Shown: piece by piece, positions 1-11,165 of the stretch | Layout: every line of letters begins with the position of its first letter | Numbering within the stretch: the stretch's first letter is position 1 | Assembly: GCF_050947875.1 (NCBI RefSeq) | Contig: NC_134573.1 | Span: 66,748,315-66,812,314 of the forward strand | Direction: 5' to 3' | Origin: Dermacentor variabilis | Lineage: Eukaryota; Arthropoda; Arachnida; Ixodida; Ixodidae | Length of the DNA: 64,000 nt | Notes under the pieces: generated by a model | Seen by the model: the letters and a program-made list of their open reading frames with translations, nothing else | Told to the model about the DNA's origin: nothing | Database searches by the model: none | Made by a program: the position numbers and the translations under genes

Positions 1-616
1 CGCCGGATCACCCTCGCACTCTTTCACTGGCATGTACAACATACGGTGCGCGGCGACGATTTTAGCGCCCTTGGGCTTATACAGAACCTCACGGCGACCG
101 CTATGGCAAAGAGAAGGCATGTAGTGTTCACATCATTGTTGTGCAATAAATATTCTTCAGCCAAGACATTGTTAAACAGCCCAGTCTAAGAGCAGATAAA
201 TCAATCTGCACGATCATGTGTCGTGGCGAAAGCAAGAAATATGCCGTTGGTTTGTTTGTGGCTATCGATGCGGTGGTGTAGTTCTGTCGTGAATAGTAAT
301 TGCTCGTAATCGACACCCTCTAAGCCATTATCGTTGAAAAATATTATTTTTCTTGCGTCGAGGCGGTAGTACATTGAGCAAGCGTTGATATTAAAGAAAT
401 AGAGTAGTTCATCCCCCCACCACACACACAAAGCACGTGCTGTGCCCCCTCCCCCTACGCAACACACCTACTTTTTCTTTGCTTGTTCTGTCGGCTTTAC
501 CTTACTTCTATGTTTTTTGCACGGATCTGCTAATTCTAGCCAGCTTGTTCGGTACAGGCAATGAGAACCCCACTAATTTCTTGCAATCGCATTCTATACG
601 TCGTGGAACATGCGAC
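1..616. other. No recognised gene
   Basis: No open frame here resembles a known protein. The stretch holds a short CAC/CACA-rich patch near 417-432 and otherwise mixed-composition DNA. I see no repeat family that I can name. Confidence 0.6.
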
Positions 617-618
617 CC

Positions 619-855
619 GCCGTGGTTGCTCAGTGGCTATGGTCTTGGGCTGCTGAGCTCGATGTCGCGGGATCGAATCCTGGTCACGGCGGCCGCATTT
701 CGATGGGGGCGAAATGCGAAAACACCCGTGTGCTTAGATTTAGGTGCACGTTAAAGAACCCTAGGTGGTCAGAATTTTCGGAGTCCTTCACTACGGCTTG
801 CCTCATAATCAGAAAGTGGTTTTGGCACGTAAAACCCCATAATTTATTTTTTTTG
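619..855 (+). mobile_element. tRNA-derived SINE, Ruka-type (ixodid tick)
   Basis: Seen: a tRNA-like head at 619-690. GCCGTGG at 619-625 can pair with TCACGGC at 684-690 as a 7 bp acceptor-like stem (one G-T pair). An A-box-like TGGTTGCTCAGTGG lies at 623-636 and a B-box GGGATCGAATCC at 669-680. A unique body follows (CGATGGGGGCGAAATGCG, then TTAGGTGCACGTTAAAG), ending in TGGCACGTAAAACCCCATAA and a T-rich tail near 855. Known: this order (tRNA head with internal RNA polymerase III boxes, then this body and tail) is that of the Ruka SINE described from hard ticks. The copy is well preserved. It is non-coding and depends on LINE proteins to move. Frames crossing it are not genes. Confidence 0.88.
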
Positions 856-2851
856 GAGCATGCGATATATGTAAGGAATAGTGAGCTTGCTTTATTTTTT
901 TTTTGCACGCATGGCGTTTCGTTGGGAAATGGAACGCTGTCACGGACTGAAGTAATTTGCGAATGAGTTCAGAAACTTGTGGGCCACCGTACTTCGCCAA
1001 TCTCAACCTTTCAACTTGCTGTGCAAAATTTTTGGACGCAAAATTTAAACACGCAATAATACAATTTTTTGCGATTTTAGATCGCCTGGGAACCGCACTC
1101 AGGAGCGATTTTGCTATTTGCCACATGCCAAGTGATGATATTTTCGTAGAGCTTGCACCTGTCTGTAGCAAGTGGCCTGAGTCGACAGTTATCAGTAGAG
1201 GTCGCCGGCAATATTGAGAAATGGGACCTATTTTGGCAATTCTCCAGTTAGCTGGTGGTTGTCCTGCAGACGACTGTTGCTCAAATATAAGATGTAAGGT
1301 CCGAGTGGAACCCATGAAATTAATTTCTTTAGTGATGTTAGCAACTCCGGTAGATGATGCCTCCCCCCGCTCCCCATCTTTAGGTCAGAAATACAATTTG
1401 CAATACTTTAGACACTTACCTCGATAGGCGACTTGAACCAACAGTCAAGGTCAAAAACTCTGTGTGCGTTGGAATGCTCTTTGCAAAAACAGAATAAGAA
1501 ATAAATGTTGAATATAAGAGCGCGTTCTGATTTCGGAATTTGCGCATTGCTCCCATCACGACATGAAATAAAGTTTTTTCTCGTGATTGGGAAAGTTCGC
1601 ATGTGAGAGCATTTTTGGAATAATGTTTAGCGAGAAAGAAATGCTAATAAGAATTTTTATCTTGGGCCGCACTAAACCTAAAGGCCATAGCTTTTGAGAA
1701 ATTATTTGCATTCAACCCACGAACCCTTACTTAGAACAAGTTTTTTGCGATCGTGAAAAACGTTTGCTTTTCGATAGTATTCGACACAACCTAATGAATG
1801 ACCTAGTTTATTTGATATTCAAGGCACTGCTACGTGCTTATCAGAACTTCTCCGTTCTCATTAGATTGTGCTCACTTTGCCGCGATAATTGAGCAAGGGC
1901 TCCAGAAATTTCATTGCTGTATTTTTTTGTCCCACGAATTCTGCAGATACTTTTAAAATGTGACGCAAAGATGTCAAGTGTTAAGAGTGCTCGTGTCGCC
2001 ACCACGTTGAAATAATTTGTGATGGGCTATTTATATAAATATCGGGTTGTTTCTTTGTACATTAAACGAAAAGCCCCCCATTAGCGCAGTGTCAGACTGC
2101 TGATTAGGTCTTCTCATAAAGCTTACGCGAATTCGCAAGTAAACAAAGAAAACCGGCATACAGGTTTGCCCGAATAACTGCAAATGTCGAAAGTTGGGTT
2201 AAGGTAATTTTATGGGAATATATCACAGAAAAATAGAAACAAGGTTCATATGCGTAGCCCGAGCCGACTTCGACTTTACCGGTATTCACATTGAATTTAC
2301 CTTTCTTCTGTGGCGTCATTTATTTTCTGCTCGCTCTTGCCATCAAAGAATGGGCGCTTATTTCTTCGGCAAAGCAAGAACACTTGATGAAAAGGCACAA
2401 CTTCAGTATAACATAGTGGTGTTGAATATGTTGAGCCGAACAGTTCAGCATGCCATGAGGCGAAGTCTTGAGAGGAAGAAAGCGCCGTTGAAGTAGCTTT
2501 CGTTTAATGCGCAATGAAGTGAGCTTCTAGAATACTGCACTCAACGAACACTCAACAGCGTCACGCAATAGAAAGTAAGCGTGTAGTGTCAAGATGACAG
2601 TGCACACTCTTAGTCGTCCTCATGGGCAAGTTCAACATGGCTAATAGATAATAACGTGGTATAGACAGAGCATAATAATTGACATTAAAAAAGAACAGAA
2701 ATGTTAAAAATGTGCAGTTGTTCACACAATCATATGTATTTGCCCAAATTCGCTGCGCTAGTTGCATAAATGCACTGAATTAAGGAGATTTCTTAACAGT
2801 AGCGCCACATTACAGCGAAGCTGTACATAGCTAGGGTTCTGTGTATTTTTC
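856..2851. other. AT-rich interval without recognised gene
   Basis: Mostly AT-rich DNA with no frame that I recognise and no clear repeat family. The short open frames on both strands look random, with low-complexity or cysteine/serine-rich translations. Confidence 0.55.
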
Positions 2852-3326
2852 TTGTGCGTCACCAAAAACTATCATCAGCGATGGCTTATACCTCGAGCCG
2901 TTGAGAGCAACGGCTCTAATGTCGCGACAGCGGAGAAAATCATGACAAAGTCGAATAATGCCATGAATCTCATACGACGCGTAGCAAACAGACAACACGG
3001 CCTTAAAGAAGAAAATCTCCTGATGCTAGCACACGCTTTCGCTATGCCACTTGACGTACGAGGCGGCGATGCAGAGATGGAAGGTAGCGGAGGAACACAA
3101 ACTCAATGTGCAACTGAGCAAGCTAGTAAAACTAGCGCTGGGAATCCCCAAGAGTACCAGGAAGGAGCTCCTGTTGCAACTGGGATGCACAATACACTTG
3201 AAGAAATGGCCGAAGCTCAAGAACGGGCTCAATTGACAAGACTTTCTGGAACCAAACCGGGTAGAGAAATCCTAGCCAAACTAGGTCATGGCACCACAGC
3301 AATCGAGAATATATAGCAAAGCGTTC
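2852..3326 (+). pseudogene. LINE ORF2 fragment, RT connection region
   Basis: The translation includes NLIRRVANRQHGLKEENLLM, which matches the region after the RT catalytic core in tick I-type LINEs. The reading frame shifts near 3048: the continuation MTYEAAMQRWKVAEEHKL is in another frame (3051-3180), with the family-typical LVKLALGIPKSTRKELLLQL. It shifts back near 3180 to give HNTLEEMAEAQERAQLTRL. At least two indels therefore destroy the ORF. No catalytic residues are retained in this part. It runs directly into the hairpin insertion at about 3329. Confidence 0.72.
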
Positions 3327-3328
3327 CG

Positions 3329-3422
3329 ACGGATCGACATTTGGGCCAGTTGGTACCGGTTGAGCGCTGTCCTGTGTGTTCCTGCCTTCTGTCTTCGTCT
3401 TATTACGCTGCCCCTTCAAGAC
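3329..3422 (+). mobile_element. Short hairpin-type element, truncated copy
   Basis: The segment from TCGACATTTGGGCCAGTTGG to CCCCTTCAAGAC interrupts the LINE between its RT-connection part and the PRNMNPVHHQPRR motif. The same sequence occurs at 33941-34079, where it forms a full hairpin. This copy lacks most of the left arm. The flanks TTCCGACGGA (3322-3331) and TACCGCCGGA (about 3423-3432) match at 8 of 10 bases, which may be an old target duplication. Confidence 0.6.
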
Positions 3423-3426
3423 ATAC

Positions 3427-4343
3427 CGCCGGACGCGCAACTCCTACACGGTTCCCCACTACCGCGGAACATGAACCCCGTGCACCATCAACCCAGAAGG
3501 TTGGCAAGTGGATCGTTCATCCTGTGCGAAATATGTGATAAGAAGATCCTAACCGGTTTCGTAGACGCGGCACAGTACCCGTCCAGGAAGGCCTTCGTTG
3601 CCACCATGGGCAAGAAGCAAGGTCAAGTCACAAACGCTTTCACAGTCAAGACACATAAGTCCGAGATAGCAAAACGGGTCGCCATCGCACTCGCGCTCAC
3701 AGACCCGACCACCACCCACGTCGACAGCGATTCACGTAGGGCCGTCAAAGCCTTTCAGAAAGGAGGCGTTGCAAGACAAGCACTGCAAATAGACAATATA
3801 TCCACGCCGCTGCAGCATCACCCCATCTGCTGGTTCTCGGCACACCTCGGAGAGATCGAGGGCGCCCCTCCCAATCTCAATGAGAAGGCTCACGGGAGCG
3901 CGCGAGATCTAACCCTCCGCGACGCCACCTATTCTAGTCGTGACCACCTCAGCGAGAATCGGGACCCTCCCGCCACTTACAACGAGATCACCAAGCACTT
4001 TTATCTAGACCACAGAATGTACAGCACACCTCACAATAAGCTCACCAGGCCTCAAGTTCTCACGTTCAGAACGCTTCAAACCAACACGCACCCCACGCAG
4101 AACAGACTACATCCCTACATGCATGAGCTATACACAAAATTATATTGCGAAAATTGCCTTAGCACACTAGACGTACATCACTTGCTCTGGCCGTGTGTTC
4201 GGACCCACGCAAACAAGGATCAAGACTCCGCCAGGCTACAAGAAGCATTACGCAGCACGGACCTGGCGGAGCAGCTCTGGGCCGTCCAGCGAGCCCACGA
4301 TGCGGCCAGGGAGTTAAAACTCCTGGTCCCAACGTGGGAGTAG
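3427..4343 (+). pseudogene. LINE ORF2 C-terminus: RNase H plus zinc knuckle
   Basis: An open frame running from the insertion to the stop. In order it shows PRNMNPVHHQPRR (pre-RNase H linker); GFVDAAQYPSRKAF with the first RNase H Asp; SEIAKRVAIALAL with the Glu; HVDSDSRRAVKAF with the second Asp; WFSAHLG with the His; NLNEKAHGSARDLTL; the spacer YNEITKHFYLDHRMY; and the knuckle CENCLSTLDVHHLLWPC (CX2CX7HX4C). It ends in LLVPTWE, the usual terminus of this family. The RNase H part of the LINE polyprotein would remove RNA from the RNA-DNA hybrid. The first ~45 codons of this open frame belong to the hairpin insertion, so the apparent 351-residue protein is a chimera. Confidence 0.82.
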
Positions 4344-4546
4344 CCCGCTCCATCAAAGTTACTCCATCCATTCATTCATCCATCCATACCTCGGCACTCA
4401 TACAACCGCAGGCAATCTAAATATGCAATCAAAAAGCCCCGTAAGTCAGAGGCTACAAGCACTCAGCAAAGTGAGGCGAACAGGGCTTGCATTCTTTACA
4501 ATTACGCCTACAACGTACAGAACTGCATGTCGAAAAATTTCAGCAT

Positions 4547-4612
4547 CAATGGTTCATACCCCGTAAGCAATGGCTCGTATACCCGTAAGCAATGACTCAC
4601 ACCCCCCGTAAG
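4547..4612. repeat. Three-unit tandem repeat, 21-23 bp
   Basis: Units begin CAATGGTTC, CAATGGCTC and CAATGACTC, and each ends in CCCGTAAG: about 4547-4567, 4568-4589 and 4590-4612. The units differ by a few bases. Confidence 0.75.
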
Positions 4613-4620
4613 TAGCGAAC

Positions 4621-4629
<9 letters not shown>

Positions 4630-4659
<30 letters not shown>
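4630..4659. repeat. (GA)n microsatellite
   Basis: About 15 uninterrupted GA units. Confidence 0.9.
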
Positions 4660-4660
<1 letters not shown>

Positions 4661-4953
4661 CTGCTTATTAGAAAAATAGATTTTTGCTGGCGCGTTACAA
4701 CCACTCGCATGATACTCTGCACAGGAAGGAGGTATCGGATTAAAGGATACCAGAGGAGAGTGAAAAAATAAAAAAATAATAATAAAAGGGGAATAACATT
4801 AAATGTGAAATGCACTAATGAACTTGATACTAATATTTACAGGGAATATGGCGGGCTAGCTTAGGCTTTTCTATATAGAATAGAGAATCTTTAAAGTTTT
4901 CCGATTACGCCAATTTCTGACAGGTATTTGAACAGCAGCTACTTTTCCAAATC

Positions 4954-5250
4954 ATGTCTCTCAATAAATTCTACCCACACTGCTATGCAGATCGTTGCCC
5001 TGGCTGTGGCAGCTCGCCCACAACCTTCCATGTCACGATTGAGTGCACTGCAAACCTCTTTCCTTCCTTGGCAGCTCTCCTTTACCCCCTACGCAACAAA
5101 GCGCTGTGGGACGATGCCCTCCGCGACGGACCTCCCGAGGTCCTCCGAGCTGTGATACGACGGGCTCGAAACATCGCCGGCATCATCTTAGGGACCCTGG
5201 ACTGAGGGTTCCTCCCACACTGCTCTCGCCATTCAAATATTTTTAATAAA
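4954..5250 (+). pseudogene. I-type LINE 3' end, short fragment
   Basis: The translation reads CPGCGSSPTTFHVTIEC, the CX2CX7HX4C knuckle, then LWDDALRDGPPEVLRAVIRRA and a stop at 5203-5205. This is the last ~80 residues of an I-type LINE ORF2, comparable to the ends at 4343 and 11406 but from a different subfamily (it ends GTLD rather than VPTWE). An AATAAA at about 5246 and a short tail follow. Everything upstream of the knuckle is missing, so this is a strongly 5'-truncated insertion. Confidence 0.7.
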
Positions 5251-5339
5251 GATGTTTTACTCTCTGCGGAGCAGCGTATTCCATTTGCGTTCTGCGTTGC
5301 TATGGGAATACCACGTACAGTTGGGACTCCCGAAGAGCA

Positions 5340-5784
5340 GTGTGCCTACCAGGAAAGACGAAGGAGATTATAAACGGGAACGTCTACGGCACCGGCAGGC
5401 GGCAACACCACCGAGTATCGCGCACAAAACGCCAAGCGCATGCGGCATGCCAGACAAGACGACGCATTTCACGAAGCGCAGAATGCGGCAAAAGGACGCA
5501 CGTATCATGCTACTCCAATGTAAATGTTTAAGAGAGCTTACACTAAATTCAAAATGGACTTTGTGGACATAAATTGCAGATTTAGTTGTAGAATGTCTGA
5601 TCGGCTATGGCGCGACAGCGATTTGAACAAGATCGGAAATCTGACAGATTCGGCGAAGCGGAACCGTGCAATCGACGGGTTGTCACATTTCTTTCCAGGC
5701 GAGGACGTAGTACCCTTCAAAGTGTGTGCAACGTGCAAATATCCTCTACTCAAAGGTGTCGTCACCACCGTCACGTCCAAATAA
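5340..5784 (+). pseudogene. Helitron-type Arg-rich/Cys-rich protein fragment
   Basis: Two parts in different frames. The first (about 5370-5510) is basic with spaced Arg/Lys/Ala, for example RAQNAKRMRHARQD. The second (5524-5784) reads SCRMSDRLWRDSDLNKI, then FFPGEDVVPFKVCATCKYPL. Known, as I recall it: many arthropod Helitron-associated proteins have a run of basic EAxxRRxRRxxDP-like repeats followed by a CxVCDRLWF...VCATCK region before a DUF6570-like part and a Helitron helicase. Here the second Cys of CxxC is Ser, and stops and frameshifts separate the parts. No helicase is present. A hairpin follows at 5948. The same family seems to appear at 17950 and 42246. Confidence 0.45.
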
Positions 5785-5947
5785 TGACCCACCAATCTAT
5801 AAAAATAATGACCACCGATTAAGGCGTTAACTGTTTCTGCTCACCTTTCGTCTCGACGGCCACCGATAAAGACAATAAATGAATTCGTACTTTTCATTGA
5901 AATTCTCTGTCACCTCTGTGTACTGTGCTCAACAGCTTCGCTGGTGA

Positions 5948-5987
5948 TCCACCTTCACATAGTGTATGACTACTATGTAATGGTGGA
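5948..5987. other. Hairpin, 16 bp arms
   Basis: TCCACCTTCACATAGT (5948-5963) and ACTATGTAATGGTGGA (5972-5987) are inverted repeats, 14 of 16 matching, with an 8-base loop. They are followed by a T run. It lies ~160 bp after the Helitron-like fragment and may belong to the same element. Confidence 0.6.
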
Positions 5988-5989
5988 TT

Positions 5990-8900
5990 TTTTTCACAAG
6001 GGTCTGTCCATAATATTGATCTTACTCATTAACGCTGGTTGCTGTGCTACTACATAGGTTCATTATCGTGGGTGGAAGCGACAGCAAATAAACAGAAGCA
6101 GATGAACTCGAAAAGACAAGCGCCGGACTTTCAATTGAACAATGTTGAAATTGACCTCTCATCGCATGCGTTTTCTTAATCAATGTAATGTCAGACTGGT
6201 TCTCTGTTTCACATCGTTTTTGCTTTAGCGATGTGTCTGGGCCAGACGGCGGGAGTTGACGCATGCGCTGATGCTTCGATGTCGGGGGTTGCTATTGAAA
6301 TAATTTTCATTTGTAAGTGCAGCACTTGTCCTGCCCAGTATTTTTTTTATTCGTGTTTGCTCACTGGCCCATTCCATCCGCCAATTTACCTTATTAAGCG
6401 TTCTTTTAACTATGACAGTTTTTCGCTGTAATAGATGTTAGGCAGAAAGGTGTCGTGGTCGTCATCACGTTCATACTACAGTCCTCGTCGTCATCGTTGT
6501 TTTCATTGTGTCGTCATTGTCTTGCCGCCAACTACTTTGCCGGTGCCAAAGGTGTCATGCTGAAACGGTGATCACTTTGGTTCATCGGAGTAGGAGTTTG
6601 CGCTGCCGTCAATTGTGTGGTCGCCAAGCCGGACGCTATGATGAGAATGCCATAGAGCTACAGACCACGTGATGAGCGCATGAAAAGGAAACATCGGAGG
6701 AGGTACAAACCAAAAGACCGGTTCCAGCCGGATCGCCTTCAATCCCGCCAGTAGCTCTTTCGAAACTTGTCACAAGATGTAAAGAGACGGCCCACTTTTT
6801 CTTCGCAAGAAAATACAACTAGAAGCTCAGTGTCAATATTTGTTTCTGAGCCCATAAATATGTCGCCGCTATGGGATGGCAGGACTTTGGACAAAGCAAG
6901 ACCTGAAAGACGGAAAGAGTGTAAATTTCGTTAACGTTGCGTAACCTTAGCTACACGGACCGTGCAGATTTTCTGTTTTCAACGAACCACATACCGACCT
7001 GGAGACGCTGCTTGCTCGAGCAACAAAAACTCATTAGGCGCTAAAGTTTCAGGTCATTTTGCTAATACGCCGCTCTTGTCAAAGACAGATTTTCACTATA
7101 CAAATGCAGGAGCAGGTGTCGGGCTGTAACTCGTCAATTCGCTAGCGTTAAATTCAGCCTCCAATATCAGTGAATTTGTTAAGGTCGACAGTTCTCTTGT
7201 AATGCATCTAGAGAAGTCTACACTAGGCAAAGACGAAAATTGCCTCTTAATATAGGCTCATGGATTCGAGCGTAAACAGACTTCATATATAAACTACGTC
7301 AAGCACATTGACGTAGAGAGGTCGGCTAGTCGCTGTGTTCCGCTCTGGATACATAGACTCACACGTCGGGGTGTCGACCATGTACACAAATTTGGTTCTT
7401 GCTGATTTGTACACATGAGAGGGCCGATTTCTCACTTAGCAGTGTCACGTATTTTGTTTCTCTTGCCGCAGATGACTGCTATACTGCTTATTGCTTGCGC
7501 TGTCCTTACTTCTTTTTAATTATCTTGAGTCGTTTTCGGTCGCACGTGATCATTCTCGTCGGTCATTCGCGTTTGTTGCAATACAAATTCTATGGCGAAT
7601 CATTATCTTTGGGCTGATGTTTCCTCTCATTTGCGCTCAACACTGTTTGTGCCACTGGTAGCGAAAAGTTCAGTGCACCATTGCAACAAATATATATCCA
7701 AAACAAAATACATTGCTAATCCCAATAACGTCGCGAATCATCTCCGAAGTACAAATACGCTGCCAGCATTTTTTTTATTGTGATATGACCAGATAACTCA
7801 TTCCTGGGTCTAATCAAGCGAGGGCTTCAGCTGAAGGGATTACCATTGACAAGAAATCTGAGGGAGCTATGAGTTCCAGATAAACACAGATGGTTTTCGA
7901 AATTTTGCCTAAGCATACGAAACCCTGGTCTAGGTTCTATGTCTTCCCAAAGCGATATCGCATAATGAAGAGCCCGTCTCACGCAATGGCATTTCCTCTT
8001 ATGCCAGTCTACTCGAAGCGGCCCTGTTTTTACCTGCGTGGGCGTTGAATTCGGCATCACGAAGAGTCATTCGACTTGCGAGAAGCGTCATGTGAAAAGT
8101 TGGAGATATATAAATAATGGCTCACTCGAGCGTGCACGAGTCACGGCAGAGGTCGAAAAGTGAGACTTAGTCAAGAAGAACCAAGAGCTCACAAGAGTCA
8201 ACCGAATTGAGGAGCATTCGTCGGTGCCCGGACGTTCTCTTCTGTCGAGCTCGGCAGCGGAAACGGTGGCGCGGGCGGGACCCCTTCGTTCGAGGAACGG
8301 CGGGGCCCGGGATTTCCCTCGAGCGTCGCCGAAGCGTTTCGTAAACATGTACTCATTCGTCGGCGCTGTATCGATTAACAGGTCCCACACAGCACACAAC
8401 GCGGCGCGCGCTCGCAGCACTTGCGCAAAAAGATCGCCTCGGGCGATGTCCCTGGGCGATGCGGCGAAGCTTCCTTGCTGTCTTCACGGAACACCGTCGT
8501 AACCATCACTCGGATCACTGTACGCGTTTAAAACGCCCGTGCAAAAAAAAAAGAAAAAACAGAACAAAAAAGTAATATTAGATATATAAATCAGGGCTAA
8601 GAAAATGCTTCTGCGGGGAAAAGCACTCGGCAAAAATCATACGACATTCCTCAGCTTTCGAAGTGCCAAAAGTGCAAATTGAAATTCTGGGATCATCAGC
8701 CACTAGACTTTATATTTCTTCTTTCTTTCTGATAATATTGCCAGGGGGCAGAATTAGTGAAACATAGGTGTATTTACAAGTATATAGAAGTCGCAGCAAC
8801 ACTAGATGCACGAAATATCTGCCTGAACCAGCCGCACGCTCTTCTCGACCAATCGTCGTCTTTGTTAATCATCATACTATGACTATGCCCCGCTGCTCCG

Positions 8901-9689
8901 TAACAATATAACAAGGTGCCTCATATATATAATACGTAGTTAGTTTTCGCCATTGCATCTATTTTGACAATCGGGGTAGAATTCGCTAACCTGCGTATTC
9001 CGCATGCAATTCCTCAATCGAAACGTTCTTACGTTAACATAAAAGGGCAATCGAAGTGGCGCTATGGTTAACCTAGGTCCACTTTTAGGAGCGAGAAGGA
9101 AAGGAAGCTAGAATTAAACAATAAGGAAACAAATAAACGCGATCAGCTGGTATTATGATGGCAGATTATGTGTCTGCACATGAGCCAATTTTCTCACGGC
9201 GAATCCCTGCAAATCCTTCCCTTCCGTTGCGCGCACAGGAGCCGAGGTACCGCGTCCCGTTTATTTCTCAAGCCACGACTTCTGCTCCTTTCTATTCTTC
9301 ATGTTTGGCTTGACGGCGCCACTGGCGGTGTTGCGTGTTCTGCATTGAGAGATTTAGCGAAGCAACATGTGGCAATGTGGGACGTGGCAGGTAGTGCGTC
9401 TGACGCGGAAGCGTTTCTGCAGTTGACCTTGATTCTCGTGCAGGAAGGGACACTATCGAGAGAGGAAGGACGTACGTGCTTTCTTTTGAAATTTCACAAG
9501 TCTTTCGCACAGTGCCATGGTTTGATACTGTGCAGACACAATCGCAAGTGGATGATCTATGCATCGAACCAGGCCGGTGTTCTAATTAGCACTTTTTAGG
9601 TGCGTCGCCCACTGTGCAGTATGCATGTATGCTGTGCGTATCCAATCTCTTTTGTGCTGCTCTTGACTGAAAAAAAAACTTTAAAACTA
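5990..9689. other. Interval with no secure gene
   Basis: Mostly AT-rich, with scattered short frames that I do not recognise. One CpG-rich patch (8220-8500) follows a TATA-like site (8107) and is listed separately. An A-rich run at 8543-8570 ends that patch. A 143-residue frame at 9168-9599 has no motif that I know. Confidence 0.5.
8107..8114 (+). promoter_or_regulatory. TATA-like site before a CpG-rich patch
   Basis: TATATAAA lies ~110 bp upstream of a CpG-rich, GC-rich stretch (8220-8500) that contrasts with its AT-rich surroundings. This could be a core promoter and 5' exon, or the start of a retroposed GC-rich transcript, since an A-rich run ends it at 8543-8570. The evidence is only composition and one motif. 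Confidence 0.2.
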
Positions 9690-10535
9690 TTATTCCCTCC
9701 AGCGATGAAAGGGCTCTCGGACCGGCTGACGGGAGTGACCAACGTCAAACGCGCCCTGTACGCAGACGACATTACGGTGCGGTGCCCGGGAGGGTCCGAC
9801 GCAGAAGTCGAGCGGGCTCTTCAAGAGGTGCTGGACACAACGGAAGAGTACCTGAAGGAAACGGGACTCCGCCTGTCACCCAGCAAATCGGAACTGTTGC
9901 TGTACAGGCCCTCGAAACAAGGCATGAATAATTTGACGCCGATCGATCAAATACCGATCAAATTACACACGAGCGACGGCCAGCCGATCCCCAGGGAGGA
10001 CACTATAAGAATCCTGGGGATGCTAATTGAGGCTGAAGGCGGTAACGCGCAACCGGTCATGAAACTCATGTGCAAAACAGAAAACATGCTCCTGCTGATC
10101 CTCAGGGTGATCAACCGCAGGGGAGGGCTCAGCGAGAGCAATCTCATCAGACTTTATCACGCCTTCCTCATCAGTCACGTAAGTTACGTAGCCTCGGCTC
10201 TAAAATTGACCAAGAGAGACGCGGCCAAGATAAAGACACTAATGCGCAAGAGCATCAAAAGGGTGCTAGGTCTTCCAATCACTACAGGCACGGAGTGGCT
10301 CGATCGGTTAGGGGTCCACAATTCGCTAGCTGAAGTCATTGAAGCACAGACCAAAGCACAGGTCGTGCGGCTGTCGACCACCAGGGCCGGCAGACGCATC
10401 CTAGAGGAAGCAGGCATAAATGCAGAGGCAGAGTGCAACGCACATAAGGTCGCGCTCAGCGCGGCGGTCAGGGGCACTTTCAAGGTAGAAACGCTTCCGA
10501 GAAACGTCCACCCGCAATTCAACGAGGGACGCTGA
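9690..10535 (+). pseudogene. LINE reverse transcriptase, C-terminal part (YADD)
   Basis: The frame shows MKGLSDRLTGV, then RALYADDITVRCPGGSDAEV, with the catalytic YADD at 9759-9770 (both Asp kept). The palm/thumb motifs GLRLSPSKSELLLY and IRILGMLIEAEGG follow, then RLYHAFLISHVSYVASAL, RVLGLP, LGVHNSLAEVIEAQ and TLPRNVHPQFNEGR. This region of a non-LTR RT completes the active site and contacts the template-primer duplex. The fingers and motif A (the other catalytic Asp) are missing because of 5' truncation. A TGA at 10533-10535 stops the frame, but translation in the same frame continues into the RNase H, so a single substitution separates the two. Confidence 0.86.
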
Positions 10536-11156
10536 AAGGCGAGGGCCCGAGCACTGCTTAAATCGACCGCCAACTGCCCTGGACTTGCGGCATTTGTGGA
10601 CGCGGCCCAGTACGGGCGCAGCGACCGGTACGCAGCCGTCTCGATACGCTGGGATGGGACGATCATTAACGTGGTATCGGTCAAGGGGGTAACGTCCGAA
10701 GTGGCCGAACAGGTGGTAATAGCCATGGCAATTAGGGATCCCGAACGTCGTTACGTGTACGCAGATTCGCGATCGGCGGCCAGAGCATTCGCTTCGGGCT
10801 TGATATTGCGGGAAGCGGTGGCCATCCTCGGCAACGAGGGAGCAGCGGGTCATCACACCGTCAAATGGTTTCCGGCCCACATGGGGGCCGATGTGCACCC
10901 CGACTTTCCAAAAGCCAACGAGCTGGTGCACAGCCGCGTGCGAGGACTCACGCACCGCGGCGATCGTGGCAAGCGCAGTGGCGGGGAGGGAGGGGAGCAC
11001 CGAGACCCGCTGCTCACCTTCAATGAAATAACAACGCACTATCAGCTGTCGAGGAGGACCTTCCCGCTCCCCCACACTAAACTCAATAGACCACAGTCAT
11101 CGATATTCAGAATGCTTCAGACAAGGCCGTTCTCCTCGAGAGGCAGACTGAGCTAG
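10536..11156 (+). pseudogene. LINE RNase H domain
   Basis: Same frame as the preceding RT part. Motifs in order: AFVDAAQYGRSDRYAAV (first Asp), SEVAEQVVIAMAIRD (Glu), YVYADSRSAARAF (second Asp), VKWFPAHMGADV (His region), KANELVHSRVRGLTH, and the spacer FNEITTHYQLSRRTFPLPHT followed by KLNRPQSSIFRMLQT. The set of acidic residues expected of an active RNase H fold is visible. The frame then breaks by an indel at about 11100-11165 and ends at 11156. Confidence 0.84.
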
Positions 11157-11165
11157 AGCCGAGGT

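Larger units (their letters stand above)
2852..4395 (+). mobile_element. I-type LINE, 5'-truncated 3' fragment
   Basis: Seen: the order RT C-terminal (thumb/connection) region, RNase H domain, CCHC-type zinc knuckle, stop at 4341-4343, then a short 3' tail with ATCC/ATTC repeats (4365-4390). The body is interrupted by a short hairpin element (3329-3422). Known: RNase H and a C-terminal CX2CX7-8HX4C knuckle after the RT occur in I/R1/LOA-group non-LTR retrotransposons, which are abundant in ticks. The endonuclease and RT catalytic core are missing, the usual result of incomplete target-primed reverse transcription. It is related to the copies at 4954, 9690 and 25593. Confidence 0.82.
4396..4930. 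other. Interval with short tandem repeats only
   Basis: Non-coding. It contains a three-unit 21-23 bp repeat and a (GA)n run, listed separately, and AT-rich sequence after 4740. No gene is supported. Confidence 0.6.

Noticed and set aside
619..690. A functional tRNA gene
   Set aside because: The stem and boxes fit a tRNA-like head, but it continues into a SINE body and the anticodon arm is not clean.
3288..4343. A single 351-residue protein
   Set aside because: The first ~45 residues come from an inserted hairpin element; only the remainder is LINE RNase H and zinc knuckle.
9168..9599. A 143-residue frame
   Set aside because: No motif, signal or splice context; composition looks random.
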